Of a stretch of DNA of 64,000 nt, positions 36,290-48,800 are shown piece after piece. The stretch's first letter is position 1. The number at the start of each line of letters is the position of its first letter. Source of the stretch: Gaeumannomyces sp. JS-464. Taxonomy: Eukaryota; Ascomycota; Sordariomycetes; Magnaporthales; Magnaporthaceae. Made by a program: the position numbers and the translations under genes. Below the pieces are notes generated by a model. That model was not told the origin of the DNA. It worked only from the letters and a program-made list of their open reading frames with translations, and did no database searches. The stretch lies in the NCBI GenBank assembly GCA_002197995.1, contig NGZR01000001.1:13907501-13971500 (forward strand), written 5' to 3'.

Positions 36290-36817
36290 GGGGCGGTGGA
36301 AGTCTTGATTTACGAAGCTGAGCAGACGAAGTTTTTGGTCTTGGTTTTTTTTTTTTTTTTTTTTTTTTTTTTGGAGCGGCGGAGGCATTTTGATGTAACA
36401 TGGCGTGCACGGTTCGTTAGTGCTGTTATTTGTGTTTCTTAACTCGCAGGTGTGTTAGCAAACATCGGTTTTGTCGTACTTTGTGAATAGAAAATGTCCT
36501 GATTTGACCATTTTCTCCTCGAGCGCCACGGGCGCAGTTCAGAGGAGGACGGAGACATTACAGCAAGCAAAAGAGAAAAAAAAAAGGTTCCCAACCGAAT
36601 ATTTCTATTCTAAGGACGTATAGACAGCCACAAAGGCAAAATATAAACAGTGAAGCAATAGTTGTACATGCGAAGAAAGCTGAACAGACTCAAACCTTCA
36701 AGCAACTCGTTGCATGCTAACCCCAGAACCTCCCAAAACTCCTACAATGCTGTGCTATGCTGGAGACGCCGGCTCTGCTCTCCCAGACCCTGAATCTGGT
36801 TGTAATGAAATGCCCGC
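36290..36817. other. convergent 3' spacer
   Basis: Between the monooxygenase stop (plus) and the secreted-protein stop (minus). It contains a long T tract at about 36345-36372 and smaller A tracts, consistent with 3' ends. No gene. Confidence 0.5.
36345..36372. repeat. poly(T) tract of about 28 bases
   Basis: An uninterrupted T run just downstream of the monooxygenase stop codon, in the presumed 3' untranslated region. Confidence 0.85.
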
Positions 36818-37590
36818 TTAGCACTTGAGGGTCTTGTCCTTGAAAGTGCACGTGTTGGTGTGCTTCATGGCGACGTTGATGTAGCCACCGTCGCCCTTGG
36901 TGGTGAAAGTGTTGCCGGCAGCCATGTAGAAGCAGTCGTAGCTGTTTTGCAAGAAAACACACTATTAGTTTCCAATCGAGCGCCGAAGAAAATCCAAGTC
37001 AGGCACGAGATGACGAGAAAAAAAAACTTACTTGACCTTGAGCAGCCCCGACTTGAGCTCGACGCTCGCCTTGCCGGCGACGCCGTCGGGCTTGGCGACC
37101 GTGTAGTCGGTGTTGCAGCAGACGGCGGCGGCGTACTTTGCCGGGTCCGGGTTGGCGGCCCACATGTCCTCGGTCGTGGCCTTTGTGAACTCCTCGCGCG
37201 CCTTCGTCCAGTCCGACAGGCCCTTGATGAGCGAGAAGGTCTTGGTCGCGCCCGCCATGACGAGGTTGGTGGCGGCGTCCTGCGCGACTCCAGTCACGAC
37301 GCCCGTGACCACGTCCTTGGCCGCGCCGCCAACGCCGCTGCCGGGGGCCGGGGCGGGCGCCGGAGCGGGTTTGGGGCGGGCGTCGGGGCGGGCTTGGGAG
37401 CCGGAGCCGGGGCAGGCTTGGGAGCTGGGGCCGGGGCAGGCTTAGGAGCGGGCTTGGGAGCGGGCGCGGGCTTGGCGGCCGGCTTCTTGGCGGTGGCGCG
37501 GATGTCGAGCTGGCTGCCGGGCTGGGCGACGGGCGCGGCTGCGACGCTGAGGATGAGGGGGGTGAGGACGAGGAGAGTCTTGAACTGCAT
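36818..37590 (-). CDS. small secreted protein with Lys-Pro-Ala linker, one frameshift
   Basis: Two exons, 37590-37032 and 36941-36818, with a 90-nt intron (GTAAGT...AACAG). The N-terminus MQFKTLLVLTPLILSVAAAP is a clear signal peptide. A repetitive linker of KPAP/PAPAP units (about residues 33-80) comes next, then a folded-looking C-terminal domain of about 130 residues (TNLVMAGATKTFSLIKGL, AAVCCNTDYTVAKPDGVAG, DCFYMAAGNTFTT, ending NTCTFKDKTLKC) with five or so cysteines. The protein is probably extracellular or wall-associated. Function is not known. The frame breaks at 37373-37376: one G (C on the coding strand) is missing from a run of four. Adding it makes exon 1 end in exactly the phase the intron needs, which supports both the splice and the repair. 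Confidence 0.75.
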
Positions 37591-38710
37591 GGTGGCGGTG
37601 GTTGTGGGAGATATGAAGTAGAAGATGGAGACAAAGGAAGGAGTGAAATTTGATATCTGGACGAGAAGACTGAAGGAGAAGACTGAAGGAGAAGACTGAA
37701 TGAGAAGACTGAAGGAGAGTTGATTGCTTGGAAGCTGAGGAGCCGATGAGGATGGAGAATAAAAAGCTGGCACCATGGGGAGATATCGGGTCTTCTTATA
37801 TCTTTTCGAGAGCCGCAATTTCGACTCCCGCTTCATGAACATGATCGCTGTCGACCGGAGGCCGCCCCAACGAAGGCAACAAAAAAGGGCATCTACAAGG
37901 GCGCATCCCGCCCACGCGGGGCGCGCAAGGCTGGCTCTACCGTCTGCATGGCATTCAAACAAGCTTACCTGGGTAAAATCTATCTTTAGGATCACAGAAG
38001 GCGATCGGCTAGATTCCGTCCAGGGGCAACGGCACCGGAGAACAGATCAAACACAAGGCACGAGGTTCAGGGGAAGGCCGAGGCGACTCCACCCAGCCCT
38101 ATGTACCGGGATTCGTCCAGCTGGAGCGAATCAGCACTCACCTGGGGACCCGCCCGGCTCAGGTGCCGACTCCACCAGCATTGAGCACGCGGGACTCGCG
38201 TCTGCGTTTTTCGGGTCGCTACCCCCTAGTGCATCTTGGACGGAGGCTGAGCTGGTGGGGAAGTATATGCGTGCTTGTTGGACGGTAGCGGCTGGGTTAG
38301 AGATTTTTTTTTTTTGGCTTGTCAACTCGTGCTTCAAATGCCCGGTTTTTCGGTTTGCCATTAGGTAATGGCGGGGTTTCTCCTGGCAAATTGTGAAGGG
38401 AAGGGCCGGCTGAGATACTGCCGGGGGAGAATCAGGTCCGGGCACCGATCTCGCTTTCCCAAGTAATTTTTATGGATTCACGTGAACTCTTCAAGAAGAC
38501 GCAGCACTCAAAGTACGTCGTCGTTGCTTGCAAATCTGCCATCTCTTGGGCTGACGGCCTAAAAATAAAAAAAATAAAAAATAGTAAATGTCACACTCGA
38601 TAAGCCCCAACACGTCACGTCGTTTGTTGGCGCGAATCCAACACCGATGTGGCCGTTCTTACGCACGAGCTTTTTGCCCTCCAGTGCTGCGCCCAGAGCG
38701 CTCCACACCT
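37591..38710. other. intergenic, no gene seen
   Basis: The first 200 bases upstream of 37590 contain a short GAAGGAGAAGACT-type repeat (about 37660-37720) in the leader or promoter of the secreted protein. The rest holds no recognisable gene and ends at the decayed reductase domain. Confidence 0.4.
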
Positions 38711-41700
38711 TCAAATGTCCCGGCTCCTTACCAAAATCCTAAACGTCTTCCGTTTGCCACCCAGTGTGTCTGCCCGCAGATATGTCCCCAAGAGATTCGG
38801 GAAACCAGCCGCCTCGGCCTTCTCAATCCACTCGTCTCGGCGAGGACAGGTAGTGAACCATTCCGCCCGAGTACTCTCTGGCAGTAAGCTCCCAGTTAGG
38901 GGAGATCTACCACGCTGTCTGCCTCTCCGCAATAATTACGATAATTCACCGCCATGGTATCCGCAACGTCGGTCACGGAGGCCACGACATCGCCGGCCAC
39001 CTCTTCGACCGGCACGAACTGGATCTTGCCGGCATACCCCTCCAGCGTCGGCACGGCGCCCACGGCCTGCGAGTACCGCACCACGCTGGACACGACGTCG
39101 AGCTCGGGCGCGCCCGGGCCCGTCAGCGACGCCGTCCGGTGTACCGTCGCGGACAGCAGGCCCGCAGACGCGGCGGCCGCGCGCTCCAGCGGGAGCTCGC
39201 CCGCCCACTTGGTCGGAAGGTAGCCCTCGTCGACGTGCGGCGGGGGTGGCCGGCCGAGCGGTTCCTCGCCCAGGTCGCGGCCCAGGAAGGTCGCGACGCC
39301 GGCTGTGGACACGAGGTGCACGCGCGCGGGCCGCCGCCGCCGGGAGCACTGCGGCGGAGGGGCGATTGTGCGGTGGACGAGCGAGAACCGCACGAGCGTC
39401 CGGAGGGACTCCATGTTTGTCGGCCTAAGGCTGTCGTACGACTTGAGAAAGTACGTTGTCAGCGCCGTTGTCAGCGCCGTTGTGGATGATGACGCCGACT
39501 CGCGAGAAGAGAGACACGAGCTCCGAGGCGTCGTGGATGCCGAGATCCGGAAGCGAGAGGTTGCCGGGGTGTATCACCAACTTTTTGTTGCTCACCTCGG
39601 CGTCCCTTTGGCACCAGCCCAGCCTCTCTGGGTTCCTGCGGATGGCGATGCAGTGGATCTCGGCGACCTCCGGGTCCTCAATCAATCGATCGACAATGTG
39701 GCGGCCGAGAAAGCCCGCCGCGTCCGTGAGAGCCACCAGGCCGGCCTTGTCACCCTGAGGCTCCTGGTCGATAGGCGAGAGCTCTGTTATTTGCAGCGCC
39801 AGCGCCAGCTCGGGCGGTGGCCGTGTCTCCTTCTCCCAGTCAACGCGGCCGATCCGTGATCCACCTGGCACCTGCCCTCGCAGGAGCGACGACGTTTGCT
39901 CCAGCGTGCTGCTGTGGAAAAGCTCCCGGAGAGGGACGTCGATGCCGTGCTCCTTGCTCAACAAATGCTGCACTCTTGTCAGGAGAATAGAGTTGCCGCC
40001 CGCCTGGAAGAAGTCGGTTGTTGGGTCCAGGGGCTGGGACTGGTCGAAGTGCTATGTCGCGGTCGCGGATCCCAGAGCCTGCCGCCATATCCGGCTCATC
40101 ATTTCGCGGCTTGCATCTCTCTCTGCGTCCAGATCTGTACCTCCAAGATGTGGTGCCCAGGTCTGGCTCCCATTTGCCGTTGGACCCAGAGCACAGAGCT
40201 TGGGGCTCAAACGTATGGGCCACGCGGCAACAACTCCACGGTCCAGCTTGCCGTTGGGGTTCAGTGGTAGAGACTCGACCGGAACAATGACGGTAAGCCG
40301 CATGTAGTCTGACAAGGGGAGGCCGTCCAGGACAGACCGCAGAAACGCCGGCTGGGCGGCTTCGGTGGGATACTTGGCCTTTGCGAAGGGTGTTAAAACG
40401 ACGTGGGCAGCAAGTACCTTAGTCGTTGTCGAGTCGTCCACGGGAGAATCAAAGCGAAGAGGCTGACCGTCGAGCTCTCGCAAGCCCACCACAACCTCGC
40501 TGATGCAACCCTGGGCCTTGTTCACAATGCTTGCCTCGACGTCTCGAAGGTCCACCCGCAAGCCGCGCAGCTTCACCTGGGTGTCCCCCTTGATGCGTCC
40601 CAGCGACACAAACGTGCCGTCGTCGGCGTCGAGATAGCCCGAGTCGCCACTCAGGTGTGCTCTGTCCCACCCGCGGGCCAGGTGGGCCGGCACGGAATAA
40701 CGATCGGGAGGGAACCGACGCGCCGTCAGCTCGGGCTGGCCCACGTAGCCGAGCGCGACGCCCGCGCCCCCGATGACGAGCTGCCCCGGCATCCCGGGCG
40801 GCAGCACGCGACCGCCCCCATCGACGACGCGGACGGTGTAGTTTGGCATGACGGTCCCCAGCGGCAGGGGCCACAGCGCCTCGACCTTGCCCGCGGTCGC
40901 TGCCTGCTGGTAAGGGACCTCGCAGGCGAGCGGCATCCAGCACTCGGCGGGCCCGTAGGCGTTGAAGACGCGCAACGACGACGGCCTTGCCTTTGGTTGA
41001 GAGACCCAGGAGGACGGTCCACCAGGACAAGTCGAAACTGAGCGAGGTTTGCTGGAGTACCACTTGTGGGCTCGTGGCTAACTCGGGCCACTGGCGGAGC
41101 GTACCCTCGATGCTGTTCACAACCACTCGATGAGGAATGGACATACCCTAGGCCAAGGCCAAAGTTTCCGAATCGCCAGTTACGCACAATACTCTTTCCC
41201 TTGCTTTTACCTTGTGCCCTTACCTTGGGCTCTCCAGTGGTGCGCTTGTGTATAGACCATGGCCTCGTCGCTGCTCTTGATGCTGGCTGATGATTCCGTG
41301 GCCGTGACTAACTCATTGCGGAAGTCTCCTGCGCTTAGGACTGATACGTTGACGACGTTGGCCCCAGCCTCGACACCCAAATTCTCGACCAGGGCCAGCG
41401 TAGCATCGTGGACCACAAGCGCGGCAAGGTGAGAAGCTCTCGCGATCTTGGACAGTCTTGCAAACCCCTGCGAGAGGTCCAGTGGGACGTACGACGCTCC
41501 TGCGCGCCAGATTCCCAGCATGGAAGGAACCCAGTCGGCCGTCGGCGTTTGGAAGAGGCCTACCCTGTCCCCGGGGCCTACACCGCCGCTGTGGAGTGGA
41601 CGGGAAACGGCCATCGATCTGCTCGTCATGTCTGTCCATGACAAAGACGCACCGGCCGTGTCGACGAGAGCGGTGATGCCGTGCAGCTCTTCGGATGCAG

Positions 41701-43036
41701 CGTCGAGACGAGACAGGATGGACTGGTGATCCAGCTCAAAGACTTCACCTAGACGGCCATCAAAAGGTTAGGCACTTCGAACTACACGGCAAATTATGAC
41801 AAATTGTGCCGGAAAAGAGGGGCCCGAACTTGCCTTGTCCTGACTGCAATGCGGTTTTTATTTCTTCGGCGTCAAACATCTCGGTCTCGCCTACAGTCAT
41901 CCGACCGTCGGCTAGAGAGAAGGAATCAAGAAGTGTCAGATATAACTCCAGCAGCTTCCTGGTCTCCCCGCCTGTATATAGCCCATCCTGCGCACTGAGT
42001 TCGATGGAGGCATCCCCGGCTGGGGTGTCGGTGATGTCGAGCATGAGGTCGTAAGGGGTTTTGCTAAGCAGGTATCTCTTGCCCTCGATCTCCCCCTCGC
42101 CGTCTGGAATGGGCAGCTTCTCCACCACTCTTTTATAGTCGATAAAGACCTGGAACAGGGGGCTGTGGCTCGCGCTTCTCGGCGCGTTCGCCTGCTCCAT
42201 TATCAGCTCAAAGGGCAAGCCCGCGTTGCTTATGGCCCGCAGCACCACGCCCTGGGTCTCGGCCAGGGCGGCGTGGGCGGTCTAGTGGGCCGCTGGTGTG
42301 CGCAGCAGCAGTGGCACCATGTTGACGAAGTTTCCCATGACCTCGGTCGCGCCGGCAAGGTCCAGGCCGCCGCGGTTCCCGTCCGCCATTCTGAGGACGA
42401 CTTGGTCTACGTCGGCTAGCCTGGAGAGCAGGACCTCTAGTACCGTCACGTACAGGTTGGATGGCGTGACGCCGGCGCCGCGACAGAGGGACCGTATGCG
42501 CCGGGCCGTGGCGGCCGAGACCCGCGCGCGGTGGATATGGGAGCGGTAGGCGATGCGCTCCGGGAGGCTGCGGGTATAACCGCTTGGTGAAAGCGGCAGA
42601 ATCGGGAGGGGTTCGTGGATGCTGGAGGATGGGCTGCTGCTACTGGCCGCAGCGAACAGGTCGTGCCAGAACGTCATCTGTTTGGCCCACTGTCCCATCT
42701 GCAACCGCTCTTGCTCGTATAATGCGAGCTCGGCCTGCTGGGCGGCAGGCAGGGGCAGATCGTGGCCGCTGTAAAGCTTGAGCATGTCGCCCATCAGGAT
42801 GGACATGCTGGAGGAGTCCATGCTTATGTGGTGGTAGCCGACCAGGAGATGGTGGAGGTGCGGCGACACCGACACCAGAATCATGCTCATCGTATCGCCC
42901 GCCTCGAGGTCAAAGACCTTGCCGTGCAACTTTCGGAACAGCTCCTCAGCCTTGGGGGGCTGACGGACCCTGAGAATTGGGAGGCTCCTCTGGGGAACTT
43001 CCGCAAGGCCGCCACCAGGATGACGAGCCTGTAGAT
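38711..43036 (-). pseudogene. decayed NRPS portion of a PKS-NRPS: C-A-T-R remnant
   Basis: Read on the minus strand, four domains follow in canonical order. Condensation (about 43036-41760): LLVGYHHISMDSSS, with the HHxxxDG glycine replaced by Ser. Adenylation (about 41640-40050): motifs GIWRAGASYVPLDL, LQQTSLSFDLSWWTVLLGL, VFNAYGPAECW, SGDSGYLDADDGTF and NPNGKLDR. Thiolation (about 40040-39930): TTDFFQAGGNSILLTRVQ, serine retained. Thioester reductase (about 39800-38711): AAGFLGRHIVDRL and GYLPTKWAGE, YxxxK kept. Damage is extensive: the YTSGTTGxPKG motif is scrambled near 41240, the stretch between A4 and A5 (about 70-90 residues) is deleted near 41000, a stop codon at 40052-40054 separates A and T, and the reductase shifts frame near 39455. 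No PKS half is present upstream. It cannot encode a working enzyme as it stands. Confidence 0.82.
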
Positions 43037-43528
43037 GAAGAATCGAAGGAGCGGATGACTCGGGAATCTCGGCTTATCCTGCTTGATGCCTAGGGAGAGC
43101 GGTAAGTATACTTGAACGGAACGATAAACTGCAGAGCGATCTACACACCACAGGGGAACAACCGATTGGAATTCCTGGACCTTTGCTAGACTTGACGACA
43201 CATAAATGCATATGCTCCACAGCCAGCAAAGATGTACTCGTGCTCTATACGCTCAACAGTGACTTGAACGCATTAGACTGTTCGCCACGTCTCTCAAGCT
43301 CCTACTCAACACAGGGCTGTCTGCCATGGGCGCCTGGGGAATAGGTCCTTTGCATGCACCTGCCGTTTGCTTTGTGGCAGAATTCTTGTTGTATAATAGA
43401 TGGATGAGTTAAGAACATTGACAGACACGCCCGAATTTTCTTGCTCCCACATTTCTCTTGCTGAAAGCTTCCAGAAAGCCCATATTCCGATCCAAACGTC
43501 CGCCTCTTCCACCATCCAACACCTACCC
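43037..43528. other. spacer, no gene seen
   Basis: About 500 bases of lower GC between the truncated 5' end of the NRPS remnant and the stop of the SET-domain gene. It probably includes the latter's 3' untranslated region. Nothing else recognised. Confidence 0.45.
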
Positions 43529-45151
43529 TTACCTTCCAGGGCCCTTACCCACCGGAATCCTCGGCTTCAGAAACGCGCTGAGCAACCCCTCAACAGCGAC
43601 ATAATCGTCGTCCCGATCCAAGGTCCCATAAAGGTCCAGCACCTTGAGCGCCATCCTCGCATACTTGACCGCGTCCGCATCCCTGCCCAGCAGGCGATAG
43701 ACCCTCGCCAGGACCTCGTACTGCTCCGCAAACAGGGCGGGGAGATCCTCCGCGGCCATTATATCCAGAATCTCGTAGCAGAGCCGGATCGCGCGGGCCG
43801 CGTCGCGGTCGTCGATGGCGGAGATGATCTCGCGCCGCTTGCGGTGCATGTCCGTGAGGCGCCGGTCCGAGGTTGCGCGTTCGGACTCGGGGGCGGTGCA
43901 CTGGTCGCACGTGCATTTGAAACCCCAGACCGCGTTGAGTCGCTCTTGCCGCTCTTCGTACGGCATTCCTAGGGAGGAGTCTGCGGGTGGCGAGTGGGTT
44001 GTTGTTGAGTTTGGTCGGGCTTGGGTACCTAGCTGAAATAAGGGGTAGAGTCTGTACTCACAGCTGATTGTGATCTCCTCGCCGGGCTCTATGTCACGAG
44101 CCGCCACGATGGCTGTCATGACGCTTCGGCGCGAGAAGCGCGGGAATGCACTGTAATTCCGAAGTGTCAGCCATACCCCTTCAATATCTGAAGTTCACTG
44201 GGCAGGCCACTTACTTTGGCTTGCAAGCGTGATTTATCCTCTTGAAAAAGCAGTTAGTAGGATACCCTCCGAAGCAGCCTTGCTACGACACCAAAACAGG
44301 CCAAGCGGCAGGCGAGCGGCAAGGAACGGAAAAGACAATTATACCGAAACAGCCGGAAACAGCGCCATATGCGGCTCCCCACCCAGCTCCCCCGCAAACG
44401 AATTCGTCCTCAGCACACCCTCGAACTCGTCCTGCGCAAACGGGCTGCTGCTCGCCAGTCCCCTCACAGCCCTCGCCGTGTCCTCCGGCAGCCGATCCAC
44501 AGCCTCGTGCAGCAGCTTGTATCCGGCCTTCCTCTCCACTATCCGGGGGAACTGCGTGTCTGCTAGCACGGCGCCCGACTCGAGCATGATGGGCTCGAAG
44601 CGCTTGATGACGCGGGTGGCCAGCACGCCCTTGCCGCCTTTTTCGGGCATGTCGACAATCTCGTACCTCTGACCGCCGCCGCTGCCGTTGCTTGGGGAGT
44701 ATCGCCTGATGGGCAGATTCGGGTCCTCAAAGAGATGCAGGCTCCCCGCGGCGTGCTCCGGGGTGGTAATCACGCTCAACCCGCCATCCCCGAGGTGCAC
44801 ATTTGTGTACACGCAAAATCTGCGCACCTCGGTCCTGGCCGCCTCTGGGACGCCAGGGATCCTCTCGTCGTTGCCGTCTGCACCCAGGGCCGCGCCGAGC
44901 GTGGTAGAGTTGATGCACACGGGCCTGTGCGTCCAGGGTGCCCAGGTCAATCGGTCATCCGTGGTCGTGGTGTCGTCCAGGGGTGGGATGCACTCGGTGA
45001 AGCCGGGCGAATCCAGACGGCCCCGGAAGCCGGCTGGGCATTGGTGTCGCAGTGATAGCCCCTGACCAAGGCCAGAGTTAGTCACGACGAGGAGGATAGC
45101 AAGTTCCCACCGCCGAGGACGAGGGGATGGCCTTTCTGATGCGCGAGGCAT
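43529..45151 (-). CDS. secreted or ER-targeted SET-domain protein
   Basis: Four exons: 45151-44345, 44240-44215, 44150-44062 and 43980-43529, giving 457 residues. The N-terminus (RRWELAILLVVTNSGLGQGLS) looks like a signal peptide. The SET core follows: GKGVLATRVIKRFEPIM in the N-SET part, then RINHACKPN (the NHxCxPN motif, residues 270-278, created by splicing the 26-nt exon 2), then GEEITISY (its Tyr split by the third intron). A post-SET-like CTCDQC comes next and a helical C-terminal region of about 110 residues. SET enzymes methylate protein lysines using S-adenosylmethionine; fungal members with signal peptides exist but their substrates are not established. The frame is intact, so this gene is alive between two dead megasynthase remnants. 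Confidence 0.85.
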
Positions 45152-45460
45152 TGTGGGATGGTGCGGTGATCTCTCTTGCTTTGACGTCAGTGTTCCGACG
45201 GTGGGGAAGGCGTGCGCACACGTATGCGGACCTCGGGAGCGGGATATGTAAACGTCAAGGACGAAGGCGACAGGAAAATCGGTTTTACGAAATGCGATCT
45301 TTTGGAGACGGGCAGTCGCATTTGAGTAGGTCGAGGGCGATCTTATCCTGTTGGGTCATTGCCGACCAAGCCAAGGCGAGAATCTCGGAGCCAAGATGCA
45401 CACCACGTTTACCCGCTTGGTTCGGCTGCCGGATGAGCAATGCCATTCTGCTACATGTCC
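45152..45460. other. short spacer
   Basis: Promoter region of the SET-domain gene and the end of the second PKS-NRPS remnant. No gene seen. Confidence 0.4.
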
Positions 45461-45803
45461 CTAGTCCCGCGGCGGAATGTCCTCGAATGAAAGATCGAAG
45501 GAAAAAACCAAGGAAAAGCGGCCCATTCTCGAAATGGTTATATGGGAATCTATATCGAAGCTGCGGAGCACTCCATAAACGGTCTCTCCGGCGCTGCCGC
45601 TCGCCCGCGTGCTCTCGAGGTGCGCCTTGAGCTCATGGAACTTGATGGCGGCGGTGCTCCCGAGGTGATGATATGAGGTGGTCCTCGATGATACAGCAAC
45701 AGCACGCGAAGCCGCGATAGACTCGCACAGACACCTCGCCGCCGCCTCGCTGAAAACCCAATCGACATGTCCGCCTCGCCAGGCCAAGTAACCGGGCATA
45801 GCG

Positions 45804-45848
<45 letters not shown>

Positions 45849-48800
45849 GTCCACGCAGCGGACAAACTCGTCTAGGATCTTTTCTTGCTGCCCGAGACTG
45901 CGAACCGACGACGACTACAGGCGCGGCGGGAAGAAGTGGTAGACATGGGATGGGACGACAACCACCTCGGGGAGAGCTCCAAACACGCTTGCTCGCTCGC
46001 TCACTTGAAGCCAGATAGCCGTCGAAGCTGGAGGCGGGAGGCTCGTATCCACTCGCAGGTGCTGCGCCTGTACCTCCGCGCCGCCCGCCGTGATAATCCC
46101 AAATGCTGTTTTCAGCAGATGGCAGGATCCCCGGGGTCGAGTTAAAGTGTATGGGCACATCACGCAGGGTGGCCAGCTGGACCAGGGCCCTGGTGGACCC
46201 GACGTTTGCGGCACGGAGAACGTGGTAGCTGTCCCAGAACGACTGAGATGCGCCCAAATGCATGGTCACGTCCACTCGCCTGCCAGGGCCCCGAATCCGT
46301 CCTTGTTGAGCCCGAGGCGGGGCGCCGAAACATCACCAGTGTGCGGTTTCGGTCAACTCGGCAGTTACGGCACTGTCAATTCGCGCCAGTGGGAGGGCAG
46401 CAACGGCCTTGCGATCAACCTTGGAGTGGCCAGTCAGGGGAGGTCGTGAATGGGAATGGCCAGGACAATGATCATATGCTGCGGAACGGGCAGGGAGCCC
46501 GGTAGATGCTCGAGGAGGGCGGCCCGATCGGCGTCATTGCCAATCTTCCCGACCGCCCGCGGCCGAGAGGACGATGTGAGCGGCTAGATGTTTTGCATCA
46601 TCGCTGTCAAGTATCGCGACGACAGCCGCCTTCAGTCCACGGCCGGATGTGGCAACAATATTGGATTTGATGTCTAGGAGGTCGATATGAAGCCCGCGCA
46701 GCTTAACCGCAGTCTCACCATAGAGACGGTGCCAGAATACGAGGGACTCATCAGCCCGCAGGTGTCCGGTGTCGACGGTCGCGGACGCCCAAATGCACGT
46801 ACACAGCCCTGATGCGCATGGTGGCCGGCGTCGCGGCGGAACCACAGTGTGAGCAGGCGCAGGAAGAACCCGATGCTACCGGCCAAGTCCGGGTCGGTAC
46901 GGTTTGCATCGGCAGTTCTGATAGGAAGGTCTTCGGTCTCGATCAAGGAAAACAGCACCGACTCGAATGTAGACTGGTATAAGTGAAATAGCGTGCAGTG
47001 CTTGGCCCACGCGACGGCCCTGACACGGGCGGCCAGCGTGGGCTCGAGCCGACTTCTGGGCTAATCTGTCTCGTAGCTGACAGTGGCCGCTCTCGACCTC
47101 ATCTGGACCATATTCAGCAGGGGCAATAGGGCAATAGGGCAGGGTATCACCTGCGGGGAACACACTGCGTTAGCATCAGAGGTCTTCGTTGAACTGCCCG
47201 TGGTCGAGAGTCTGGCGTTGGGCGCGGTAGAAATCCGGATACTGCCTGGGACGGGGACCCAGGTGCCGGCCGTTATAGACCTTCCCCATACCCGAAAGCA
47301 GGATCTGGAAGCTGGTCACGTCCATGATGATGCAGTGGCCATTGAACCGGAGGTAGTGCAATGCCGGCGGCACAGGCAACAGCGCCATGCGCGGCAGCGG
47401 GCCGCGTTCAAGATCGAACCTGTGCGACCGGAGCCCCTCGAACCCGGCTGAGGCATCCTTTTCGGGCTGCTACCCCTGTGTCCCAATTGGATGGGCGAGC
47501 GCCCCAGGACCCCCTGCATCGCCTGGCACCGCTCTCTTCGTCGTCCTCAATGAAGCATGTTCGGAGCGACTCGTGCCTGGCAGCCACAGCGCGGAGGGCC
47601 CTCTCCAGGCCGCCGACGCGCATATTGCGTCATGCGATAGTTCAGGGCCAAGTTGAACGTCGTAGGGTCCCGCGGGCTGCGCAGCTATCCCAACCTTGGC
47701 CCAAAGCTCCCCGGGCAGTTTGTCGAATGCTAGCCGACAAACGTCGCCCAGGGAGGAGCCTCGGATCAGCTTGGGGACGGGCACGTCGACCGCGAGCTCC
47801 TTGAGGAACCAGGATCGGACCTCGACGCACCAGCGAGGCCATGCCCAGCTCCACTAGAGGAGCGGCGCGGTCGAGCGCTCCGGGGTCAGAGATTTGAAGA
47901 ATGAGCAGAGTTTACTGAGGCGGCATACGAAAATAACGGCCCACCTCGATGTACCGACTGGGCCCCCCATGTCAAAAACCACCCAATCAGGGTCAATTCA
48001 ATAGAAAAAATCATCCCTGCACCAGAAGATACATCTGCACCGGCCAAAGCGTTCAATAACCTTTGAAGGAGGGCAGACAATCCGCCAGGGACCCTGTTGT
48101 TGTCAGAGTGACCTATCCCTGGGCCGGAACTTACCCATGCCACCTACGTATGCGCAAAGCAGTCATGCAGTAGCTCCTAGAGCCGCTCAAAGGCGCAGAT
48201 GGTGCGGGGCCGGTGCTGACAACGGCCATGGGTGCATACACAGCGTTGCCAGCAGCATCATCACTGGAGGGTGTTATCGTCGGGTATCTGGCGACAATGA
48301 TCTCGGCGCACATATGGTGCAGCTCAATTTCGCAGAGTCCCGCCAGGCCGAAGCGCTCGAGCTGGTTCGCGATCACCTCGCCCTTTCTCTCAGAAATGCC
48401 GATGCCGGCCTACATGGAGGCGTTGGCAGCAGCGTGGGCGCACTGGCACGGTGGCCGATGATGAGGTCCGGGCTCCTGGACGCCATTATCTTAGTTGGCA
48501 GACCGCGCCAGGACCGCGCCAGAGACGGCATCGTAGAAGTGCGCAAGCAAGTCGTCTCAATCGAGGCCAAATCATCGAGGCTGCTGTACTCCGGGGCACG
48601 CGGGCTGAACCGGACCCACTGTGGGCCGCTGGCGGATGGCCCGACAGAGGCGGTAGCTAGAGGCTGGCACCTATAAAAACAGCCTATGAAACGCCCTCCA
48701 TAGCACTCTGCGTGTTTGTTCAGCTCAGCTGCCAGGAGCATGCCCCTCGACGAGACGGCCAGTGCACAACCACGCGGATTCTACGACCCGACGCGCCAGC

